In this document: positions 1-8,717 of the stretch, piece after piece
Layout: each line of letters begins with the position of its first letter
How positions within the stretch are numbered: position 1 is the stretch's first letter
Assembly (NCBI RefSeq): GCF_900106945.1
Contig: NZ_FNNE01000005.1
Location: 248,001 to 312,000 of the forward strand
Reading direction: 5' to 3'
From: Marinobacter mobilis
GTDB lineage: Bacteria > Pseudomonadota > Gammaproteobacteria > Pseudomonadales > Oleiphilaceae
DNA length: 64,000 nt
The notes under the pieces: model-generated
What the model was told of the DNA's origin: nothing
The model's database searches: none
The model's input: only the letters and a program-made list of their open reading frames with translations
Program-made: the position numbers and the translations under genes

Positions 1-1792
1 ACGCCAGCGCCACCGGCGGTGTGATTGCCGACACCACGGCAAAGTAGAACACGAAGAAGTGCGCGGTCAGCGGCTCGATACCCAGCTGTACCAAGCCCGG
101 GGCGACGACGGATGCGGCGACAGCGTAGGCGGCCGTGGTTGGCATGCCCATGCCCAGCAGCACGGAGATGAACATCGCGAACACCAGTGCCAGCAGCTGG
201 CTGGTTTCCGCCACTCCCAGCAGCAGCGACGAGAAACGAGCGCCAACGCCGGTCAGGGATATCACCCCGACAATCACCCCTGCACAGGCGCACACCACGA
301 TGATCTGCACCGACATAATGCCGGACAGCTGCAACGCATTGAGGATCGCACGCAGCCCCATCTTGTGTGGCGATAGCCAGCTCACCACCACCGCGGAGAC
401 GGTGGCCAGGGTTCCGGCACGGATGACCGAGTAGCCCATGAACAGGGCCACGATGAGGATCAGGATTGGCACAAACAGATAGGCCTGTCGGGCCAGCCGC
501 TTGAGCGACGGCAGTTCGTCTTCACGCATGCCCCGCATGCCCAGACGCGCCGCTTCCAGATCCACCATGAAGTAGACCGAGGCAAAATACAGGATCGCAG
601 GGATGATCGCGGCAATGGCAATCTCGGTGTAGGGAATACCCGTGATTTCAGCCATGATGAAGGCCCCGGCCCCCATGATCGGCGGCATGATCTGACCACC
701 GGTCGACGCAGCAGCCTCGACGGCACCCGCGGTTTGCTTGCTGTAACCCACCCGCTTCATCAGTGGGATGGTCAGGGAGCCGGTGGACACCACGTTACCG
801 GCGCTGGTGCCGTTGATCATACCCATCAGCCCGGAAGCAAAGATCGCGACCTTGGCAGGGCCACCGCGGGTACGACCGGCAGCAGCAAAGGCAAAGTTGA
901 CGAAGTAGTCACCCACCTTTGACGCCTGTAGGAAAGCCGCAAAGATGATGAACAGGATGATATAAGTGGACGACACCGCCGTGGTTGGCCCCAGCACGCC
1001 CGCGTCGGTATACACCTGACTGAAGAACCGCTGGATGGATAAGCCGGGATAGCCCAGGAAGCCCGGCAGGTATGGCCCGGCGAAGACATAACCAAGAAAC
1101 ACCAGCGCGATAATCACCAGCGCCATGCCGGCCACCCGGCGGGTCATTTCCATGATCAGGGCTGTACCGGCAATCGCCGCAAAAGAAATCCCCACCGGGG
1201 CAAATGGCGTGCCCGTACTCATCCGCATCGGGGTGTTGTACACCACCAGCAGGTAGGCTGCCGTCGCGATGGAACACACTACCAGCACCAGGTCCGGCAA
1301 ACTGAATACGGCACGATCACGACGGTGCAGCCAGCTCAGCACGATGCCCAGCCCGGTGGCCGCCAGCAATGGCCAGCCGTAGTGCCAGGTTTCCAGATCC
1401 ACCGGCAGGCGCAGGGCACCGCCCTGAACCTGCTGGTACATATTGAGAGTCTGGAACAGTGCGTAACCCGCCGGCAACAGCAGGATCAGGGCCACCCAGC
1501 TGGTCCAGCGGAAGCCACCAGCGCCGGTGTCCGTGAAACGGGCACCGGAAAACAGCACATAACCCAGAATCAGCGCCCCGCAGACGTGGACGATACGGTA
1601 CGACCAGGTCTCCAGCGGAGAAATGTTCAGGGCATAGAGGTGGAACACGGCATAAGCGATGGCCAGCACACTGACAAAGGCCAGCAGACGACGCCCGAAC
1701 AGGCGGCGATTACCCTCGACCGGCTCGTCGTCGACACCGTGGGCCAGCATGTGGTCATCGCTCTCGATGAGTGATTGGCTATTGGATTTCAT
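1..1792 (-). CDS. TRAP transporter permease, fused small and large subunits (TAXI type), partial
   Basis: Integral membrane permease of a tripartite ATP-independent periplasmic transporter, which imports an organic acid or amino acid using an ion gradient. The reading frame is open from an ATG at 1792 to the left edge, so the C-terminus lies outside. A hydrophilic N-terminal stretch is followed by many hydrophobic segments. The large-subunit part has family-typical runs such as GLMGMINGTSAGNVVSTGS and GGQIMPPIMGAGAFIMAE. Fusion of the 4-TM and 12-TM subunits is usual for TAXI systems. It lies 32 bases downstream of the TAXI binding protein on the same strand, so the two are almost certainly one operon. 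The substrate cannot be told from sequence. Confidence 0.9.
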   Translation of the reverse strand, partial: MKSNSQSLIESDDHMLAHGVDDEPVEGNRRLFGRRLLAFVSVLAIAYAVFHLYALNISPLETWSYRIVHVCGALILGYVLFSGARFTDTGAGGFRWTSWVALILLLPAGYALFQTLNMYQQVQGGALRLPVDLETWHYGWPLLAATGLGIVLSWLHRRDRAVFSLPDLVLVVCSIATAAYLLVVYNTPMRMSTGTPFAPVGISFAAIAGTALIMEMTRRVAGMALVIIALVFLGYVFAGPYLPGFLGYPGLSIQRFFSQVYTDAGVLGPTTAVSSTYIILFIIFAAFLQASKVGDYFVNFAFAAAGRTRGGPAKVAIFASGLMGMINGTSAGNVVSTGSLTIPLMKRVGYSKQTAGAVEAAASTGGQIMPPIMGAGAFIMAEITGIPYTEIAIAAIIPAILYFASVYFMVDLEAARLGMRGMREDELPSLKRLARQAYLFVPILILIVALFMGYSVIRAGTLATVSAVVVSWLSPHKMGLRAILNALQLSGIMSVQIIVVCACAGVIVGVISLTGVGARFSSLLLGVAETSQLLALVFAMFISVLLGMGMPTTAAYAVAASVVAPGLVQLGIEPLTAHFFVFYFAVVSAITPPVALA

Positions 1793-1824
1793 GGCAGATA
1801 AACCCTGGTTAAAGGAGTCTTCAG

Positions 1825-2808
1825 TTACTTGATCTGGCTGACGTCAATGGTGTAACCGTTCTCGTTGAACCAGCGCGCTGCACCCGGATGCCAGGGGATC
1901 ACCGTGTTATGGACGTAATTCTCCGCAACGCTGGTGGTCGCCGCCTTGTGGATGGAGACCATCTTGTCGTTGTTCTCCAGGGTAAGACGGGTCATTTCAT
2001 ACACCAGCTCCTCCGGCATATCGCAGCCAGCCACTGCGAAGTTCCACATGGACACCGCCTGGGAGTCCGCGTTCAGGGAGCTGTAGGTGTTGGCCGGAAT
2101 GGTAAACGGCGCAACCGGGAATTCCGCGGTAATCCGGGTAACTTCATCCTCATTGAATTCGATGATGCGAATGTCGGACTGAACTTCCAGCTGACTCACC
2201 GCCGGAATGGGAATACCTGCGGCGAACGCCACGACGTCGATCAGGCCATCCTGCAACTGTCCGCCCAAGTCGGCCCAGCTGCCGTTGCGGCGCTCGTACT
2301 GCACGCCAAGGGCATCCATCATCCGCGGAAAATAAGTATCCGAGGTGGAGCCGGCCGGGCCGAAGCCGATCCGGGCGCCTTCAGGAATGTCAGCAATGCG
2401 GGTAATGCCGGAATTGGTCAGGACGGTTACCGAGAACGGTGTCTGGTACATCGGGAACATGGCACAGACGTTGTCGAGCTTCATGCCCGGTGCCAGCGGG
2501 CTCTTGCCCTCCAGTGCCTCACTGGCCGGCCCCATGGTGGTCAGCCCGAAGCCCAGGTCACCGGTATGGACCAGCGCCATGTTCTGCACCGGGCCACCGG
2601 TGATCTCGGCACCGCCGGAAATGCCCAGGTTCTCGGACATGTAGTTGGCCCAACCGGAGCCATAGGCGAAATAGGTGCCGCCCTGGCTAGCCGTCCCTAC
2701 GGTAAAATTCTGCGGCCAGTCAGCTCGGTCGCTGGCAATCGCATTCGAAGACAGCACAGTTGCGGAAAGCGTTGCTGCAGTGATCAGCACACGGATGTTT
2801 TGGCTCAT
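1825..2808 (-). CDS. TAXI family TRAP transporter solute-binding protein
   Basis: Periplasmic substrate-binding component of the adjacent TRAP permease. The chosen ATG at 2808 gives 327 residues, a Sec signal peptide (MSQNIRVLITAATLSATVLS, cleavage near SNAIA) and a GGAG ribosome site about 10 bases upstream. An in-frame upstream start at 2865 would put hydrophilic residues before the signal, so it is unlikely. TAXI-family hallmarks follow: FTVGTASQGGTYFAYGSGWA near the mature N-terminus, GFGPAGSTSD mid-protein and IPWHPGAARWFNENG near the C-terminus. TAXI proteins often bind glutamate or other carboxylates, but the ligand here is unknown. A 16-base perfect palindrome lies about 150 bases upstream. 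Confidence 0.92.
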   Translation of the reverse strand: MSQNIRVLITAATLSATVLSSNAIASDRADWPQNFTVGTASQGGTYFAYGSGWANYMSENLGISGGAEITGGPVQNMALVHTGDLGFGLTTMGPASEALEGKSPLAPGMKLDNVCAMFPMYQTPFSVTVLTNSGITRIADIPEGARIGFGPAGSTSDTYFPRMMDALGVQYERRNGSWADLGGQLQDGLIDVVAFAAGIPIPAVSQLEVQSDIRIIEFNEDEVTRITAEFPVAPFTIPANTYSSLNADSQAVSMWNFAVAGCDMPEELVYEMTRLTLENNDKMVSIHKAATTSVAENYVHNTVIPWHPGAARWFNENGYTIDVSQIK

Positions 2809-2960
2809 AGGAAACTCCCAGGTTGGCGTTTTGCTGTTGTTGTCAGTCAGACCAACAGCAACCACCAGGCCAACTCGCGGAAAACCGCGCGGGAGAGCGC
2901 CTCAAGCGAATAGCCGGACATCTCTATGGGTGCAGACCTACCCGTTCATCAGAGGGGTTT

Positions 2961-2976
2961 GGGTGGAATTCCACCC
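2961..2976. promoter_or_regulatory. Perfect 16-bp palindrome upstream of the TRAP operon
   Basis: GGGTGGAATTCCACCC reads identically on both strands. It lies in the 217-base gap between the TAXI binding-protein gene and the end of the signalling operon. It is centred about 160 bases before the binding-protein start, so it could be an operator for a dimeric repressor or activator of the transporter. No regulator gene is adjacent. Function is inference. Confidence 0.4.
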
Positions 2977-3025
2977 ATGGCTGGGCGGAGAAGCCAAGAG
3001 CAACGGTTCGGGAAGACACACAGAA

Positions 3026-3469
3026 TCAGGAACTTCGCAGTTCCGGTAGCGGGGACACTGAAACCCAGTAATTCTCCATGATCCGCATGACCTCCACCAA
3101 TCCCTGGAACCCCAGCGGTTGACGTATCACGGACGCAGCACCCCGACGGTAGCATTCGAGGGTGTCGCACGCGCTGTCCGCTGGTTTGAACACGATCACC
3201 GGCACCACTCTAAGCACAGGATGTTGCTTCACCCGGGTCAGGATATCCAGGGTGCCGGGTACCTCACCATCAGACAGCGCCAATAGTATCAAGCCCGGAT
3301 AGGCGTTGCTGGCGTCCAGCTGACCAAGCAGGCCCTCGGCAGAATCATAGGTACGCATGCGGTGGGCCAGGCCACTGTAGGACAGCGCGTCCACCAACTG
3401 GCGGCGCTCTTTATCGTGCGAAGCGGCCAACCAAATCACTTTGTCTGACAATGACTTGCTAGAGCTCAT
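3026..3469 (-). CDS. Degenerate response-regulator receiver domain protein
   Basis: A 147-residue stand-alone receiver-fold protein, last gene of the four-gene kinase operon. The ATG at 3469 is chosen because the sequence upstream in this frame overlaps the preceding gene out of frame and is not protein-like. The fold is recognisable from LILLALSDGEVPG, IVFKPADS and RRGAASVIRQPLGFQGLVEVM. The three residues needed for phosphotransfer are missing. The acceptor Asp is Ala64, the switch Thr/Ser position holds Lys95, and the invariant Lys is Gln117 before Pro118. It therefore cannot be a conventional phospho-receiver and may act as a phosphorylation-independent adaptor. It ends with ENYWVSVSPLP, resembling the C-terminal FGDYWCSIVELP of the receiver encoded two genes upstream, which suggests duplication from it. 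Confidence 0.8.
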   Translation of the reverse strand: MSSSKSLSDKVIWLAASHDKERRQLVDALSYSGLAHRMRTYDSAEGLLGQLDASNAYPGLILLALSDGEVPGTLDILTRVKQHPVLRVVPVIVFKPADSACDTLECYRRGAASVIRQPLGFQGLVEVMRIMENYWVSVSPLPELRSS

Positions 3470-3515
3470 TGTTCTCTTCCCTGAAGCTGACGGAGCTGAA
3501 ATGGCGCACTCACGA

Positions 3516-5225
3516 TCACAACGTCCTGTTGTGCCGAAGTGCAAACTCCAAGGCCTCATCATGCGGTTTGGGTGGGGCCACCAGGTAACCCTGACCAAAC
3601 CGGCACCCCATTTCCCGCAACAGACTGCGCTGCTCCTCGGTTTCGACCCCCTCCGCCACCGAATCCAAACTGAGGGAGTCCGACAGGGTAACCACAGCCT
3701 TCGCAATGGCCGGCTCGCTGAGACCGTCATGCTCACCGGAAACAAAACTGCGATCGATCTTGAGGTATTCTGCAGGGAAATGCTTTAAGTAACGCAGGGA
3801 TGAGTACCCGGTGCCAAAGTCATCTATCGCGACTCTGATACCCATGCTCCTGATCTCCCTCAGGTCCGTGAGAATCCGGCCTTCCTCTTCGGTCACATCG
3901 ATCAAGGTTTCCTCGGTCAGCTCCAGCTCCAGACGTTTGGGGTCCACGCCGTGCCGGTAAATCGTCTGAAACAGCAGCTCCTTGAATGACGGGGACTGCA
4001 GCTGAATGGGCGATACGTTGATCGCGAGCGTGAAATCGTCAACCCCCTGGTCTTGCCAGAGAGACAGTATCGCGCAGGCCTCATCGATGACCCACTCCCC
4101 CAATGGCAGGATCAACCCGGTACGTTCAGCCACCGGAATGAAGAGATCCGGAGCGATGACTTCATCACCCCGGCGCCATCTCAAGAGCCCTTCGAAGCCC
4201 AGTATGCGTGTGTCGTCCAGCATCCATTTGGGTTGCAGGAAAAGCTCCAGGGCTTCCTGCTCCAGAGCGCGACGAAGCCCCCGTTCAATTTCAAGGTTGT
4301 TCTCAAGCTGCGTCTGGAGCCCCGCCGTGAAGAACTGGGTCCGCCCCGCCCCTCGCCGTTTCGCTTCGTAGAGCGCGATGTCTGCCTTTTGCATCAGTTC
4401 GATGGGGGTTTCACCATTGTCCGGGTAGACAGCGATACCAACGCTGGCACTCACAACAAGCTCATTTCCCCTGATTGCAGATGGCTTGCCCAGACATTCG
4501 ATGATTTTCTCTGCCACCAGCACAGCGTCCTGGAAATCCCCCAGATCATCCAGCAGCACCGTAAACTCATCCCCGCCTATCCGGGCAATGACATCGGAAT
4601 CGCGCATCAGCTTGCGCAACCGGTCCGCGACCAGGAGCAGCAACAGGTCCCCGGTGGGGTGACCAAGGCTATCGTTGATTTCCTTGAACCGGTCAAGGTC
4701 GAGGAACAATACGGCCAGCTTGCCCTGATTACGCTTGGCCCTTGCCAGGGTTTTTTCAAGGATCTCCTCAAACAGCAGGCGATTACCCAGCCCCGTCAAT
4801 GCATCCTGCTTCGCCAACCGTTCCAGTCTCAGCAGAACTTTTTTATGCTCCACGGCATGCCGGATGGTCCGTTCCAACAGCTCCGTCGTCAGCTCGGACT
4901 TGGGTAGAAAGTCCGCGGCCCCATGCTCAATAACGACATCGTCCAGGGTATCGCCATCAGCACCGGTCAGTACGACGATCGGACGGACCACCGACTGACG
5001 CAAGGCCTTTTCCAGCAGGGGAAGCGCGGTTTCCGACCCCAGAAAATAATCCACCAGGAAGATGTCGTATTTGCGTTCCAGCAAACAGGCCTCAGCTTCC
5101 TCGAAGCTGCTCACATGGGACAGCTCGAAACTGGTTCGCGTTGCCGTGCCCAGTAACGCCTCAACGATGGCAAAATCAGCATGGTCATCATCGACCATAA
5201 GTACGTGCAGGTGCTTATTCGCCAT
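3516..5225 (-). CDS. Response regulator with GGDEF and EAL domains
   Basis: A 569-residue cytoplasmic protein predicted to make or degrade cyclic di-GMP under phosphorelay control. The receiver (about 1-125) has VDDD, acceptor Asp59 in FLVDYFLG and Lys109 in FLPKS, so it looks functional. The GGDEF domain (about 135-300) has an intact GGDEF at 217-221 and an RDSD inhibitory site upstream. The EAL domain (about 310-560) has EGL at 345-347 in place of EAL, plus ELTEET, DDFGTGYSS, KIDRSFV and EGVETEEQ, so phosphodiesterase residues are kept. Which activity dominates cannot be told. Its start overlaps the preceding receiver gene by 11 bases, indicating translational coupling in the kinase operon. 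No DNA-binding domain is present. Confidence 0.93.
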   Translation of the reverse strand: MANKHLHVLMVDDDHADFAIVEALLGTATRTSFELSHVSSFEEAEACLLERKYDIFLVDYFLGSETALPLLEKALRQSVVRPIVVLTGADGDTLDDVVIEHGAADFLPKSELTTELLERTIRHAVEHKKVLLRLERLAKQDALTGLGNRLLFEEILEKTLARAKRNQGKLAVLFLDLDRFKEINDSLGHPTGDLLLLLVADRLRKLMRDSDVIARIGGDEFTVLLDDLGDFQDAVLVAEKIIECLGKPSAIRGNELVVSASVGIAVYPDNGETPIELMQKADIALYEAKRRGAGRTQFFTAGLQTQLENNLEIERGLRRALEQEALELFLQPKWMLDDTRILGFEGLLRWRRGDEVIAPDLFIPVAERTGLILPLGEWVIDEACAILSLWQDQGVDDFTLAINVSPIQLQSPSFKELLFQTIYRHGVDPKRLELELTEETLIDVTEEEGRILTDLREIRSMGIRVAIDDFGTGYSSLRYLKHFPAEYLKIDRSFVSGEHDGLSEPAIAKAVVTLSDSLSLDSVAEGVETEEQRSLLREMGCRFGQGYLVAPPKPHDEALEFALRHNRTL

Positions 5226-5655
5226 CAGGCAACTCCACTATTGAACACCAGTAATCGCCAAAAGCCTTGATCTGGGAGACAAAAGCCTCGAAGTCAATTG
5301 ACTTGCTCATAAAGGAGTTGGCGCCAAGATTGTAGCTCCGGACCACTTCCTCCTGTTCCGTCGAAGTGGTCAGAACCACAATGGGCAAATGGTTGAGTTC
5401 AGGGTCGCCGCGAATTTCCCGCAGGCAGGCCCGGCCATCCATTCGTGGCATATTCAAATCCAGCAGGATGATACCGGGCATCGGATACTGGCAAACATCA
5501 TCATAGGGAGGCTGCCTGCGAAGATATCCCATCAGCTCCTCCCCATCATTTACGAAGAAGAGCGGGTTGGTCAGCCGGCTCTCACGGAAGGCTTCCTCGG
5601 TGAGAATCCGGTCCATCGCGTCGTCCTCTGCCAGGAGTATCGGGAACGGATTCAT
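5215..5655 (-). CDS. Single-domain response regulator, Rcp1-like
   Basis: A 146-residue receiver-only protein, likely the direct phosphate acceptor for the kinase encoded immediately upstream. It has the acidic pair in LLAEDDAMD, the phosphorylation site in IILLDLNMPRMDG, the switch Thr in VVLTTS and the Lys in FMSKSIDFEAF. The inserted loop after the third strand (RRQPPYDDVCQYPMPG) and the C-terminal FGDYWCSIVELP are typical of the receivers paired with cyanobacterial phytochromes and related kinases (Rcp1 type). Its ATG overlaps the kinase stop codon in an ATGA, so translation is coupled. It probably passes the signal to the downstream GGDEF-EAL receiver or to a target by protein contact. 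Confidence 0.92.
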   Translation of the reverse strand: MNPFPILLAEDDAMDRILTEEAFRESRLTNPLFFVNDGEELMGYLRRQPPYDDVCQYPMPGIILLDLNMPRMDGRACLREIRGDPELNHLPIVVLTTSTEQEEVVRSYNLGANSFMSKSIDFEAFVSQIKAFGDYWCSIVELPDGE

Positions 5656-7241
5656 AGGGTGTTGTTGCTCCTGTCGGTCGGCAACACAATCGTGAACTCA
5701 GCTCCCTTACCGGGAACACTTTCCACCGCAATGGTGCCGTTATGGCGCATCACTATTTTTCGGCAAATGGCCAGGCCCACGCCGGTACCTTCATATTCAC
5801 TGCGTCCATGCAGCCGTTTGAAGATCTCAAAAATCTGATCCTTGTACTTCATATCAAAACCGATACCGTTATCCTTAACGCTCAGCCGATAGCGGGCATT
5901 GGCCAGGGGCTCTCCGGTAATGCTGACCTCCGGCAGAACACCTTCTCGTCGATAACGGATACTGTTACTGATCAGGTTCTGGAAGAGCTGACGCAGTTGC
6001 ACCGCATCCCCGAATACTGTTCCCAGTGCCTGCACGTGAATGTTTACCCCTGCCTCGGCAATGGAGAGTTGAAGATCCTTCTGCACGTCGCGCACAACGT
6101 CATTAAGATCCACCGACTCAAACGGATTACCCTGGGAAATGACCCGGCTATACTTGAGCAGACTGCTCAGCAGCGCGTCCATGCGTTCGGCAGCATCCCG
6201 AATATAGCTTACGAACTGCTGCCCCTTTTCATCAAACTGGCCATAGCGCCCCGAGGTCAGGAGTTGGGTAAATGACAGTAGTTTGCGCAGTGGCTCTCGC
6301 AGATCGTGGGAGGCGATAAAAGCAAACTGCTCCAGTTCTTCGTTGGATCGTTTCAGCGCCTCGGTGTATTCCCGCTGGCGCGTTTCATGCTGCTGACGCT
6401 CGGTGGTGTCTTCCAGAGAAACAACCATGGGGGCACCCTCACCTGCCTCCAAAGGATTCACACCCACTTCCACCGGCAGTTGCCGGCCGCCCTCTCCCAA
6501 GGCCAAAGCATCCTGGCGTTGCCAGCCATGCTTGCGCCAATCTGGCCCAACAACCAGCTCCCTGACATTAGAGCCGTGCAGGGTATCCACGCTCATACCG
6601 ATCATACTGGCCACCCTCTGATTGACCAGCTGGATGCGACCGTCCTGCTTGACCAGCATTAGACCGACCGGGCTTGCTTCAAATAGATTGCGGAACCGCA
6701 TTTCCATGCGTTCACGCTGGCTGATTTCCTGCTCCAGGCGCCGCTTGGTCTCCGTCAGTTCATCGACCCGACGTTGTAAATCGGAACTGGCCATCGCCAG
6801 CATCCGTTCAGATTTTTCTCTAAGGGAAATCTCCGCACGCAGCCCCTCATTGGCCTGCTGCAGCTGCATGGGCCGGGGCAAAGCCAGCGCCTGGGGAATC
6901 AGTGGCCAGATCAGGATAGCGGTCAGGATGGACACCACCGCCGTGATGGCCTTGACGACGCCGGACAGATAATAGTCGCCGTTCCAGATATTCCAGATCG
7001 AGAGAACGTGGGTGGCGCCGCAGGCGAAGATGAACAAGGCAAAGAGCACGAACATCCACTGGTATTCCAGGTCCTTGCGCTTGGCCATCAATACATACAG
7101 AGCGGCGGGAATGGTGAAATATGACAGCGCGATCGCGCCATCAGAAATGGAGTGCAGATAAACCAGGTCATTTCGCCACAGGTAACAGTGCCCATGCCCC
7201 ATGAACGTCGAATTCAACCACTCCCCAAGGCCATCGTTCAT
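5652..7241 (-). CDS. Ethylene-receptor-like membrane histidine kinase (ETR1-type sensor, PAS, HisKA, HATPase)
   Basis: A 529-residue sensor kinase. Residues 20-120 form three membrane helices that align with the N-terminal ethylene-binding domain of plant ETR1 and cyanobacterial homologues. ETR1 Asp25, Tyr32, Ile35, Pro36, Ile62, Cys65 and His69 correspond to Asp34, Tyr41, Ile44, Pro45, Ile71, Cys74 and His78, with identical spacing. Cys and His are the copper ligands, in the block CGATH. A coiled linker (about 125-185) is followed by a PAS domain (about 185-285), a dimerisation/phosphoacceptor domain with His312 in ASHDLREPLRK, and an ATPase domain with NSIRY, DNGIGFD and GTGVGLAI. It heads an operon with three receiver proteins. 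Ethylene or a related small hydrophobic ligand is a strong inference, not shown. Confidence 0.9.
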   Translation of the reverse strand: MNDGLGEWLNSTFMGHGHCYLWRNDLVYLHSISDGAIALSYFTIPAALYVLMAKRKDLEYQWMFVLFALFIFACGATHVLSIWNIWNGDYYLSGVVKAITAVVSILTAILIWPLIPQALALPRPMQLQQANEGLRAEISLREKSERMLAMASSDLQRRVDELTETKRRLEQEISQRERMEMRFRNLFEASPVGLMLVKQDGRIQLVNQRVASMIGMSVDTLHGSNVRELVVGPDWRKHGWQRQDALALGEGGRQLPVEVGVNPLEAGEGAPMVVSLEDTTERQQHETRQREYTEALKRSNEELEQFAFIASHDLREPLRKLLSFTQLLTSGRYGQFDEKGQQFVSYIRDAAERMDALLSSLLKYSRVISQGNPFESVDLNDVVRDVQKDLQLSIAEAGVNIHVQALGTVFGDAVQLRQLFQNLISNSIRYRREGVLPEVSITGEPLANARYRLSVKDNGIGFDMKYKDQIFEIFKRLHGRSEYEGTGVGLAICRKIVMRHNGTIAVESVPGKGAEFTIVLPTDRSNNTL

Positions 7242-7560
7242 ATGCTCACCTCTTGGTGATCGCCGTTATAATGGCTGAACAAGGCCTTCACCGGCTCCGG
7301 GCAGCATCCTGATCAAGGCCATTATAATTATTATGCTTGTTCAGGAAGCTTAGCACTGACTGATTAAATTTTCGTCATTCTCACCGCGCCTCATCAACCG
7401 CGTATCGTTGTGGAAGCACATGAGCCGCACCAAGCGGATGCGGACGAAGCCCTCAAGGCTCCCATGGCGCTGGTACCGGAGATTCCGGCCAGGGCCACAA
7501 GGCGGCATGAGAGCGGAGCGGTTCGGGGAGTAAGGCGGGGCGAGGCTATCGGCCCCGACC
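7242..7560. promoter_or_regulatory. Intergenic leader of the ethylene-receptor-like operon, with inverted repeats
   Basis: A 319-base stretch without a convincing gene. The part next to the kinase start is AT-rich and contains two nested inverted repeats. TTATAATGGC at 7266-7275 pairs with GCCATTATAA at 7318-7327. TGAACAAG at 7276-7283 pairs with CTTGTTCA at 7336-7343. Minus-strand TATAAT-like hexamers fall inside these repeats, so this is the likely promoter/operator of the kinase operon. I see nothing else in 7400-7560 apart from GC-rich sequence downstream of the DctP-type binding-protein gene. No regulator is adjacent. Confidence 0.45.
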
Positions 7561-8628
7561 TCAGTCGGTCGGAGCGACGGTATTCAGATAAGCACGGTCA
7601 GACATGTTGATCCAAGGGCGTACCTGACGCAGATAGTCCTGTTGCGACTGAACAATCTCCCGCGCCAACGGGTCATTTTCCGACGCTTCCCGCAAAAGCC
7701 GGTCGGTGGTTGCACGAAGGGCGTCAATCACCTCCGGCGGGAACGTGCGGTGCTGGACATCCGGGTACGCCTGCTGCATCTGGCTCCAGGCAACGCCACT
7801 CTGATGGGTGCTCTGGATGTACATGTCATAGGCCGCCGTACGCATGGCCACCCGAAGAATTTCCTGCAGGTCGGCGGGGAGTCGCTCCCAGGCCTGCTGA
7901 TTGATCAGGAACTGCACCTCGGCACCCGGCTCCTGCCAGCCGGAGTAGTAATAATCGGCAATCTGGTGGAAGCCCATATTGAAGTCCAGTGCCGGCCCCA
8001 CCCATTCCAAAGCATCAATGGTGCCCCGCTCCAGGGCCGTGTACAGCTCACCCGGGGGAATGTTGGTCACCGCCACCCCGAGTTCCGCCATCACTTCGCC
8101 GGCAAACCCCGGGGTACGCATTTTCAGCCCCTGCAGGTCATCCAGGGAGGTGATTTCCTCGCGGAACCAGCCGCCCATCTGGTTGCCCGTGTTACCGCCA
8201 GGGAACGACAGCAAACCATGGGGCGCGTAGACTTTTTCCATCAGCGCCATGCCATCGCCAAAATAGAACCAGGCATACTGTTCGGGCGCGATCATGCCAA
8301 ACGGTACGGTGGTGAAGTACATGGCGTTGGGGATCTTGCCCTTGTAGTAGTAAGACGCGGTATGGCCCATGTCGTACTGACCGGCCTTGACCATGTCAAA
8401 GATGCCAAAGGGCGCCTTGTGCCGGTTAGAGGAATCGATGCGGATCCGGAGGCGTCCGCCGGACATGGCTTCAGCCATCGCCGCCATATTGCGGGTGGCA
8501 TCCCCGAGGATGGGGTAATTCGGTCCCCAGGTTTCAGCCAGCTTCAGGGTATAGGTCTGTTCTGCCCGCGTTGCCGTGCTCAAAACCAGCATCAGCAACA
8601 CCGCAACCAGCAGGGGTAATTGTTTCAT
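7561..8628 (-). CDS. TRAP transporter solute-binding protein, DctP family (orphan)
   Basis: A 355-residue periplasmic binding protein with a clear Sec signal (MKQLPLLVAVLLMLVLSTAT, cleavage near TRAEQ). It has DctP/TakP-family blocks: YTLKLAETWGPNYPILGD, the ligand-pocket segment GLKMRTPGFAGEVMAELG with its conserved Arg, and ALERGTIDALEWVGPALDF. The last block resembles alpha-keto-acid-binding members. No dctQ or dctM permease gene is next to it. It follows a CHASE-domain kinase gene on the same strand, 89 bases downstream, so it may either serve a permease encoded elsewhere or present ligand to that kinase. The ligand is unknown. Confidence 0.9.
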   Translation of the reverse strand: MKQLPLLVAVLLMLVLSTATRAEQTYTLKLAETWGPNYPILGDATRNMAAMAEAMSGGRLRIRIDSSNRHKAPFGIFDMVKAGQYDMGHTASYYYKGKIPNAMYFTTVPFGMIAPEQYAWFYFGDGMALMEKVYAPHGLLSFPGGNTGNQMGGWFREEITSLDDLQGLKMRTPGFAGEVMAELGVAVTNIPPGELYTALERGTIDALEWVGPALDFNMGFHQIADYYYSGWQEPGAEVQFLINQQAWERLPADLQEILRVAMRTAAYDMYIQSTHQSGVAWSQMQQAYPDVQHRTFPPEVIDALRATTDRLLREASENDPLAREIVQSQQDYLRQVRPWINMSDRAYLNTVAPTD

Positions 8629-8717
8629 GGAGTCCTCGGATTGGTCATCGTATCAATCGATTAGCGGCCAATCATACCGATGTTGCCGGGGAACCCAAAC
8701 CCCCGCCACGCCGCCCA

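Noticed and set aside
59..434. Plus-strand open frames opposite the TRAP permease
   Set aside because: They are antisense to a continuous minus-strand permease frame and have no family-like sequence; shadows of high-GC coding.
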